Source of the DNA: Agapanthus africanus
Lineage: Eukaryota > Streptophyta > Magnoliopsida > Asparagales > Amaryllidaceae
Reading direction: 5' to 3'
NCBI GenBank assembly: GCA_030015575.1
Contig: CM057344.1
Span: 599,734,410-599,798,409 of the forward strand
DNA length: 64,000 nucleotides
The notes beneath the pieces were generated by a model that saw only the letters and a list, made by a program, of their open reading frames with translations, made no database searches and was not told the DNA's origin. Below, piece by piece: positions 56,801 to 64,000 of this stretch. Positions within the stretch are counted from its first letter, which is position 1; each line of letters opens with the position of its first letter. The position numbers and the translations under genes are program-made.

Positions 56801-59750
56801 CATGCCAGATTTCTTTTTCTACCTTGGTTTCTTCAGAGCGATAAAACAGAATTGCTTTCTCACTCTCTCGCCTGGGAGGGATGTAGAATGTTTGTAGCTC
56901 TTCTACATTGTAAATATTAAGTGCATCTAGTTCTTTATGGTGTTTAAGCGGCACCATGGCGACTTGCAGACTTTGCTCTTCATCAGCGAATGTTTGTATT
57001 GAAGGTCGAGCAGGGAATACAGCATGGACTTCATCTTCTGAGTCGCTGCCAAAGATCAATGTAGGAGCTGATGGTCCCGGCTTGTTGTGTTGGGGCAGAC
57101 CCGAATAAATCATCTCCTCTTCCTCCTCAGTATCACTACCGAAGACAGGAATGGTGGCGTTAGTTTTGTTCTCCGGTTTGTGACACTTCTCTGTGTCTTC
57201 GAAATCCGGCAAGAAGTATTTGGCATCTTCATATTTGCGGACCTCGTTGACAGAGAACGGGTTCAGTTCTCCCGTCACGGTATACTCGAAACCATCCTTA
57301 AAATACTTCATACACTGATGTTGTGTAGAAGGGATGATGTTGTACTCGTGTAACCATGGTCGGCCGAGCAAAGCGTTGTAGCATGTCTTGGCGTCTATGA
57401 CGTGGAACTTAATGTCCGTGACGAGTAGCCCGAAGCGTAGTGTCAGTATCACAGATCCAAGAGTCTTTGACGATTGGGAGTCGAACCCGGAGATGGTGAT
57501 CTTGTCCCGAGCAAGGTGGTGGACGCTCATGCAGATTTCCTTCAACACCCGCACGTTGAGTAAGTTAACAGACGACCCGTTATCGATCAGGATTTTGCCT
57601 ATCTTTATATCATGGCAGTATCCCAAGACATAGAGAGGGCGATTGTGTTCGCACATCCCAAGTAGAAGGTCTTCATCGCCAAAAGTAACATCGGCCGTGT
57701 GCACTTCTTCCAATTCATCCTTCATCTTTTCCTCGGCCAGGCAAGCTTGGAATTGTTCCGGCTCTTGGAGAGCCTTAATCAATGAATCTCTCGCCTCTTT
57801 TGATAGCAAAAGGGCGTCAAGAATGCTGAGCTGTGAGGGCAGCTTCCTTAGATGTGCCAAGACGTTGTGATCCACCTTATTCTTCTTTGGTGGGTCTTTG
57901 GCAGCTAGCTCTTCCACCACTTGGTCATCTAAGATGATATTTTCAGAGACCTTTTCTTTCCTTTTATCTTTCCTGTTTAAGGGTCCGAGGTTCTTTTCAG
58001 GCAGTGTCCGATTCCGCAGCCGGATATTTTCGCAAACCCTCGGTTCTTCTTCTCTTCTCGAGGCGGACTCTTTAAAGAGAGGGGCAAGTTCTAGTTCTTC
58101 ATCAGAATCACTCCCAAATGTAGGCACTTGCGATCCACCGGTGTTAACCATGCAACAATCGCCAGCAGTTCTTTTAATCCCTTCGGTCGTATTTCTTTGC
58201 TCTCGACGAGTTTTACGCTTTTCCCGCTTAAAGCGTTGTCGATGAGTAACGTATCCTTGCCACCATCTATCGAAAGCTTTGCACTCTTGAATAGGGTGCG
58301 AAACCTTCCGATGATATAAGCAATAGGAGGGGTGCATTTCTATTTCACCAGTAACTTTTCCTTCAGAGGACGGTAGCTTCATGCCCATTGATATGGCCTT
58401 AGCAAACTTTTTCTTTGTCTTGAATTGGCTTTTGTCGGTAGTGGAGGCATTTGGCTCCAGCGGGATCGTCTCAGCTCTTTCATCAAGTCGCTGGCGCTTG
58501 GCCCTTTCAAATATAGCCGTCTCGCGCTCTCGATCAGCTTTACTTTTCAATCGAGCTTCGTTAAGGAACGCGTCAATCATTTCAACTGATAGCTCCGGAA
58601 TTTTTGATTCGGTACCTGCCCCCAGCGTTTTAGTGCCAGGAGTCTCCTCATCGTTCGCGATCGAATGGGAGATCATATGACAACTCGCCACATATTCCTC
58701 GGGTTCATCCGATGAACTTTTTCCCTCATCTTCTTCTTGAAAGACGTGATTGAGGAACTCTTGAAGCGTAATGGGAGTCCGTGCCTTTTGGTTATATTCA
58801 TCCAGCGCGTCGATTTGCTTTTGCAGGTCCGTGCGCTTGTCGCCAGGCTTCACGGGCTTCTTAGATTTCTTCTTCTTCTTTTCCGAAGATTTTGACGGCT
58901 GGCTGCAAGTGCTTGAACCACCACCATCGGTCTTTAGAGTTGGACGTGGTTTCGACATCCCTTCAATGACCTGCGGTTCCAACGGGTTCTTCCACTTGAT
59001 CGCTGGACATGTCTGAAGATCGTTTAGCATCCTCTTCGTCTTGGCTGATAATACAACCTCCCAAGGAGCTTCTTCAATGACGGAGCATGTTGCCCCCGGC
59101 GTATTCGTCCCTTTAGAGGTGTGGGGCTGCAGGGGATTCACCTTCCATTTGTCAGATAACGCGAATTTGCCCTGTCGGTATTGGCTTTCAAGCCAATTCT
59201 TGAAAACGTAGCAATCTTCGATCGGATGGCCTAGTACTCGATGATAAGGACAGTAGTTGGGCTCGTTGACGTCACTTGGTTGCAACGGACGTTTTGGATC
59301 CGGTAGATTTATGAGTCTATTGCGCAACGCCAGCTCGAATAACCTCCTCGTTTTATCGCGGGGAAAGGAATAAGGACGTCCCATCCTATCCTCAAGGGGT
59401 ACGTACGGGCGCATATTAATTTGACGAGCTACTGGCTTCGGGTCGCTCGGTTGTTGTTGAGCATTAGCGACGACGATCGCTTTTCCCTTCCCTTTGTCAT
59501 TTCGGGAGTCCGGCCTTGGAAGCGGAGATTTATGGCCCATCTGATCCATCTGTGCTAGTTTGTCGATCAAGGCTTGGAAGGTAGTCGGCTTGAAAAACAT
59601 CATAAACTGCGAGATGGTTGCTTGTGGATCGAGGGTTCCCACAAACATACCCACTGCGGGAGCTTCTTCAATGCGTTGCTCGCACTTCGACCATAGATTC
59701 CTCCATCGTATAGCGTACTGAACCCACGTCTCGCCGGGTTTTACCCTGGC
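53850..59750 (-). pseudogene. Tat polyprotein: gag C-part, protease, RT, two RNase H domains
   Basis: The frame resumes after a frameshift near 59750 with a gag capsid stretch (GETWVQYAIRW). Counting from ATG 59654 the order is: first C-X2-H-X4-H-X4-C module (CPYHRVLGHPIEDC, residues 135-148); a second near residue 444; protease with IDNGSS (near 688); acidic FGSDSDEE-like motifs; a third CHHC module near residue 1200 (CSYHRVIGHPLEDC); RT with CVDFRDLNRACP and YIDDLVV (near 1530); a first RNase H lacking the usual catalytic motifs; and a second, archaeal-type RNase H (YFDGASS, NNEAEYEAL, EDSQLVV). It ends at TAA 53852-53850. The dual RNase H is diagnostic of Tat. The first and third CHHC modules share about 80 residues of flanking sequence. 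Confidence 0.92.
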
Positions 59751-61468
59751 ATTAATCGGGCCGTCATCGGGGTACGCTCACTGGCACTTGCAAAACGCTG
59801 AGTAAATAGTAGCTCCATCTCCGCGAAGGTTTTGATAGAGTCATTCGGGAGTTCAGAGTACCACTCAAACGCCGTATCCGATAAACTTCCAACAAACTGG
59901 CGCAGTAAAAGCTTGTCATCACCGCCGGTATTGCCGCAGAGTGCCCTGAACTGGGCAACATGCTGATGAGGATTGCCCGTCCCCTTGTAGACATGGAATT
60001 TGGGAATTGTATAACCTGGCGGGTACTTGATTTGATCGTACCAACTTAGGTATGGCCGCCCCGTTTTTACGACCTGACCGGCCGCTTCAGTCGCATGATG
60101 CACCCGTATTTGCTGGGCGATGTATTCATCCAAATCAGCTTTTGAAATGGTATCCTCTTTAGCTGTGGATAGAGCCGGTGGAGGATTCGACGTCTCTCCC
60201 CTATCGTCTTCAAGAATGATCGGGGGATCTTCAGCAGGTGGATCTTGTTGAATCATCATACCCACCATATCCTGGAATAGGAGGGCCATTTTTTTTATGT
60301 TGCCTGCCTGCTCCGCAGCTTCTTTATCTTTTTTCTCTAGTACGCGCCGAAGGAATTCGGTGTCCGTTTCTTGTTCTTGACGTTCCTCCGAGGATGTTTC
60401 CGGGGTTTCTTTCGGCCCTGTAAGTGCGGCCATAGCGTTCATCATTTCTTGGAGCTTCTGTTGCTGCTCCTGAGCCTTGGTCACTGACAGTGTAAGCGGT
60501 CTATGACCCGTGGATGCACGGCTGTCTTCTTTTCCCGATGCCATGTAAACCGTATGAACTGTTATGCCCCCTGACTTGGGGCGTTTAGGTTCACCATTTT
60601 TAACTTTTGCCGCTGACGCGGGGGTTTTCTCTGGCCTCCTTCTTTTGTGGGCCGTTGAGGTTAAAGGAGCCGTTGAAGTGGGCATCCCAGCAACTGCCAT
60701 CCCCTGCTGTTTAATGGGGCGGTCCTTGTCCTTTTCCACTTTCGCCTTTTTCTGGCGATGAAATTGGTCTAGATCAATCACAGAGTTTTGAACCCTCCGC
60801 CAAACTTTATAAACTTTCGCTGATAGCCGTTGAGGGGGCTGTTCTCGTTCCGTTTCTGGAACTCTCTCCGTAGGTGGAAGAGATCTCTTCAATGTAGCGA
60901 TTGGAGAGTTCTTCCGTACCCTCCTCAGCAGTTCAAAGCTGTTCCCAGTTGGAACAGCAGCGTTGATTTCCACCATTGGAGCCGGTAGAGTTATCCCTGA
61001 GGGGGAGTTGCCCCCTGCCTTCCTCACTCGTTGCCAATGGCGACGTCGAGCACGACGAGCCGTTGGGACTGGTCCAGAGATAGAGATAGCTTCTTTTTGC
61101 CCCCTGTTTGAGTGCGGGGCGATTGCCGATGTCAGCCTGTCGAAGACTGATGTCTTTTGACCAGCAGGGGCAAGAGTGGGAATCGTCAGTCTTGCAAAGA
61201 CTGAATCTTTGATGGGAGAAGCCGCCTTAACGACTTCTGGAGCAGCGGCCGTTGCCCTCCTTGGGATAGCCACTTTAAAGTTCTGACCTAGCCTGGTGAA
61301 CACAGAGGCCGTTGGCTTGGCATTGGGCGACCTGTTGGCAGGGGCCGCAGTAGTTGAGAGTCGATCGAAGACCAACTTCTTCGGAGCTTCTTGTCCGGGC
61401 ACAGGAGTGCTAAAGCTCGTTGGTGGGAGCATGGTCCCGAAGAAGAGCCCAGTGGTGGCTTGAGTCAT
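59741..61468 (-). pseudogene. Tat gag N-terminal part, closed by a frameshift
   Basis: ATG 61468 follows an in-frame TAG, so the start is firm. The first 200 residues are Pro/Ala-rich and carry four copies of a VF-x-RL motif (VFDRLS, VFTRLG, VFARLT, VFDRLT). A basic stretch follows (RRARRRHWQRVRK), then a coiled-coil-like glutamine-rich segment and the start of the capsid core (KFHVYKGTGNPHQHVAQFRA, FEWYSELP, FTQRF). The reading frame then slips by one base near 59750-59790 and stops at TAA 59743-59741. The continuation (GETWVQYAIRW) is in the next frame. Confidence 0.9.
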
Positions 61469-61743
61469 CTATTCTACTGGCATGGTGAACAAAGAGGCCG
61501 CTTGGGGCCCGTAGGTTATGCCCCTAGTTGAGGCTGTACGCGAGCTGCAACCGCAATTGGAGCACTTCGAACAGGCTGAGGCCATCGATGTTTGATTTCT
61601 CTTCTGCACCAAATGAGAGACCAAATCTTAGTAAACTTGAAATCCAAAGGCAACCATTTTAACGAACCGCGATTGGTTCGCGAAGATGACACACGAAGTG
61701 TGGAGTGGAAAGAGGAAAAGGTCCCACCGGGCGTGCCAGAATC
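61469..61743 (-). other. Tat leader and putative primer binding site
   Basis: Directly inside the 5' LTR (about 61721-61741) the minus strand reads TGGCACGCCCGGTGGGACC. It begins with TGG, complementary to a tRNA CCA end, two to five bases after the LTR, so it is a likely primer site. I do not recognise the tRNA; it is not the initiator-Met type used by the other elements. The rest of the leader has no ORF of note. Confidence 0.65.
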
Positions 61744-63248
61744 TGTTCCCCTCCGAAAGGCGGCGTACAGGACTGCGATGTCCTGACGCTGAGATTCGGG
61801 GCAGATGCTAATTGGTTTTATCCGTCCACCTCTCCGAAGATGCCAAGTTGATTTATGACACCGTGTATCGAAGGTTTAGACGGATGCGGCCGATGTAGCA
61901 GACTTTGTCAGATTCCCCCTCGCTTGAGGGGTTTTTGATTATGGGGACGCTCTTCCCTGCAGGCGCAAGCCCCTGCAGTTAATTACGCTACCGCATCGCG
62001 GTAGCCACTTTCTCTTTCTCCAGAATTTCACTTCGTGTCGTGTGTGTTTGTTTTGTTTGTGGTTGCCCGTGGATTGTATACGGAGACTGAGTAATGCCGT
62101 CGCCCGTAGGACGTGGATTAGTCCAAATCCGTATTTATTTAGATTTAGGTTTGGTGTTTTTAGTTTAAGGATGCATTAGTCACGTTGCGGCTAAGATCAA
62201 CTTAAACTTTCGTCAAGGATACGTTAGTCCTGTTTTGGACTAAGATCGACTTGAACGGGATCGCTTAGATCCGAAAGAAGAGCAATTGACTCTATTGTTC
62301 CAGTTTAGAGACGTGGTGGTCCATGTTCCAGTTTAGGGACGTGGTGGTCCGTCATTAGTTTAGGGACGTTTCGGTCCGATATTAGTTTAGGGACGTTTTG
62401 GTCCATCATTAGTTTAGGGACGTTTCGGTCCGACATTAGTTTAAGGACGTCTCGGTCCAATATTAGTTTAAGGACGTCTCGGTCCACGAGTTTAAGGACC
62501 CCGCAGTCCATATGGGTGTGTGGTCGTTGGGACCCGTCACCTCTTTGACGTCGTTGAGGAATTACAATGATGGATATCAAAGGAGTTCAGAGATGTACCC
62601 TTGAACCGGATGTGGATTGGTTTAGGAGAGCCGTTTTGCTCAGTTAATTTAGTTTAAGGACTTATGGCCACGATTGGGCTAAGTCCAGTTAAAAATGTCC
62701 AATATTTTATTTGCATTTGTTTTTATTTTTATTTGGGCTTTGCCCAGAAAAGATGCAGAGCATCAATTTGTTTTGGGCTCTGCCCTTTATAAATGATGCA
62801 GAGCATCAATTTCATTTGGGCTCTCCCTTTTATTGCTCTGCAATTTATTTTGGCCTGTTAGGTCTTTTTGATTTGGGCCTGGCCCTTCAAGCAGTGCATT
62901 GCATTTATGCAAAGCATTGAGAATCTTCAAGAAACAGAAGTGCAGAGCACTTTTTAATCCTTTGATCTAAAGAAAAACAAGTTTTTTCTTCTTTTCTTGT
63001 TTTTCCTTATTTCAGAGAACCAAGGGTTCATAACAAGTGCAAGGCACTACCTTTTTTTATTTTATTTACTTATTTATTTATTTATTGAAGATCCATGATC
63101 TTGTTCTTAGATCAATGATCTGTTCCCAAGAGAATTTTCTCTTTTAAAGGTTTTACCTTTTTTGTGTTCTTCAAGAATTCTCAGGAGTTCTCTTTCTTCC
63201 CTTTTTTTTTGCCAGATGATCCTTCTCTTGAAATGAGGTCTGGGGTCC

Positions 63249-63256
63249 TTTTTATA
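63249..63256 (-). promoter_or_regulatory. Putative TATA box for Tat gag-pol transcription
   Basis: TATAAAAA on the minus strand, about 620 bp from the LTR start and about 190 bp past the last G-box palindrome in element sense. It is conserved in both LTRs. Confidence 0.5.
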
Positions 63257-63441
63257 GTACTCATAAATTAGTTAAATTTGTTAAAGAGATCTTTTTCTGA
63301 GTAATTTGGGGAATTTTCCCCACCGTTGGATCTTTGATCCAAGGCCCCTCTTTTACAGAAGAAGATTTTCTTGTTTTACTCAAGAACAGAAAGGATTTCT
63401 TTAAATCTTTATTCTGTTTTTTGCGCAACTCCCCAGTGCGT

Positions 63442-63665
63442 GACACGTGTCGCGCAGCGCGGCGCTTGCGCAGCTGCGCTTGCGCACCCGCGCAGACACG
63501 CGGCGCTTGCGCGGCGGCGCTTACGCAATCGCGCAGACACGTGTCGCGCTGTGCGGCGCTTGCGCAGCAACGTTTGCGCAACTGCGCAGACACGTGTCGC
63601 ACAGCGCAGCGCTTGCGCAACTGTGCTTGCGCAGTTGCGTTTGTGCAACTGTGCAGACACGTGTC
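63442..63665. repeat. GACACGTGTC palindrome array in the Tat 5' LTR (four intact copies)
   Basis: Copies at 63442, 63536, 63589 and 63656, with GACACGCGGC near 63494 as a decayed fifth. It is shorter than the seven-copy array of the other LTR. Confidence 0.85.
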
Positions 63666-63877
63666 GCGCAGCGCAGCGCTTGCGCAATCTGAACGTTGCA
63701 TACTTTTTATTTTTTAAGAGAGCCTTGCTCTGATTGAACACACTGCCTCGGGCGTTGCGTTGACGTATCAACTTCTGACACGCGGCGTGTTGCACGCAAT
63801 GCTCGAAATTTGAAGCGTTGCTTCCAAAATTTGAATTTTCAAAATTCAAACAGAGCCTTGCTCTGATTGGGGGAACA

Positions 63878-64000
63878 ACACCCGATTTACCCGACTTGGC
63901 GTAATTTAGCTGTTTTATAGACTTTTTGGCCTCTGTTGGATCTGCTGTCGACCCGAGACCTTCAGAATAAAATTGTGAAAACTGTAGCATGGTGGGACTA
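63878..64000 (+). repeat. Gypsy-3 3' LTR, right part (runs off the window)
   Basis: ACACCCGATTTACCCGACTT onward matches 32405-32527 of the 5' LTR at nearly every base. It includes the right target duplication ACACC (63878-63882). Confidence 0.92.

Larger units (their letters stand above)
41431..63877 (-). mobile_element. Tat-lineage Ty3/gypsy retrotransposon with antisense gene (22.4 kb)
   Basis: Its termini are TGTTCCCC and GGGGAACA. LTRs are 41431-43673 (3' LTR in the sense of the element) and 61744-63877 (5' LTR). Reading right to left there is a primer site, gag (61468 down), a long gag/protease/RT/RNase H/second RNase H frame, integrase (to 52371), a 3-kb hairpin-rich spacer, then on the opposite strand an eight-exon plant-mobile-domain gene (44584-49412). 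The additional archaeal-type RNase H and large size are marks of the Tat lineage, where extra ORFs near the 3' LTR are known. It is the innermost, youngest layer of the nest. Confidence 0.93.
61744..63877 (-). repeat. Tat 5' LTR (2,134 bp)
   Basis: Matches 41431-43673. In element sense it starts at 63877 with TGTTCCCCC, carries the GACACGTGTC array (63665-63442), then TATAAAAA (63256-63249), then the 27-bp array (about 62510-62290), and ends GGGGAACA at 61744. It contains no gene. Confidence 0.93.
30818..64000 (+). mobile_element. Gypsy-3: Ty3/gypsy chromovirus, Tekay/Del type, split by the Tat element
   Basis: The element itself covers 30818-41430 and resumes at 63883 (63878-63882 being duplicated target). 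It has a 5' LTR of 4,049 bp, initiator-Met primer site, gag-pol 35102-39811, pre-PPT hairpin and purine tract, and a 3' LTR starting at 39846. That LTR is interrupted at 41430 by the Tat element and runs past the window end. Gag-pol is a single frame with two TAG codons and no frameshift, so decay is light. Confidence 0.92.

Overview
The window is plant repeat DNA, almost certainly from an angiosperm with a large, TE-rich genome. I find no host gene, rRNA gene or functional tRNA gene. Nearly every base belongs to one of six LTR retrotransposons. The evidence for a plant is three Tekay/Del-type Ty3/gypsy chromoviruses, one Tat-lineage Ty3/gypsy element with a second (archaeal-type) RNase H, two Ty1/copia elements, initiator-Met-type primer binding sites, and short AU-rich introns.

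The six elements are nested. Copia-1 (1-1004, 12216-12895, plus strand, badly decayed) is split by Gypsy-1 (1005-12215, plus), which has two long LTRs and a 5-bp target duplication with one mismatch. The 3' LTR of Copia-1 abuts Gypsy-2 (12896-22776, minus). Copia-2 (22777-30817, plus) sits in the right-hand LTR of Gypsy-2. Gypsy-3 (30818-41430 and 63878-64000, plus) sits in the 3' LTR of Copia-2. The Tat element (41431-63877, minus) sits in the 3' LTR of Gypsy-3 and is flanked by ACATC/ACACC. The chain Copia-1 > Gypsy-2 > Copia-2 > Gypsy-3 > Tat therefore runs LTR into LTR, and the Tat element is the youngest layer.

Every gag-pol gene is broken. Gypsy-2 and Gypsy-3 each keep one uninterrupted frame except for stop codons (six and two), nearly all explainable by C-to-T change at CAG, CAA or CGA. 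Gypsy-1 has two stops and two frameshifts. Copia-2 has one 1-base frameshift. The Tat polyprotein has one frameshift and one stop.

Two systems deserve attention. (1) The Tat element carries, antisense to gag-pol and next to its 3' LTR, an eight-exon gene (44584-49412) for a plant-mobile-domain protein with a C-terminal coiled coil. It has its own TATA box, a leader full of small hairpins, seven 70-87 bp GT-AG introns that are all phase 1, and a poly(A) signal. Between this gene and the converging gag-pol lies a 3-kb spacer of modular hairpins whose loops are constant while the stems change on both arms together. (2) Gypsy-1 carries two short GT-AG introns, one in gag and one in integrase, at positions where Gypsy-2 is continuous. 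Its LTR also contains a tRNA-like segment with Pol III A- and B-box motifs.
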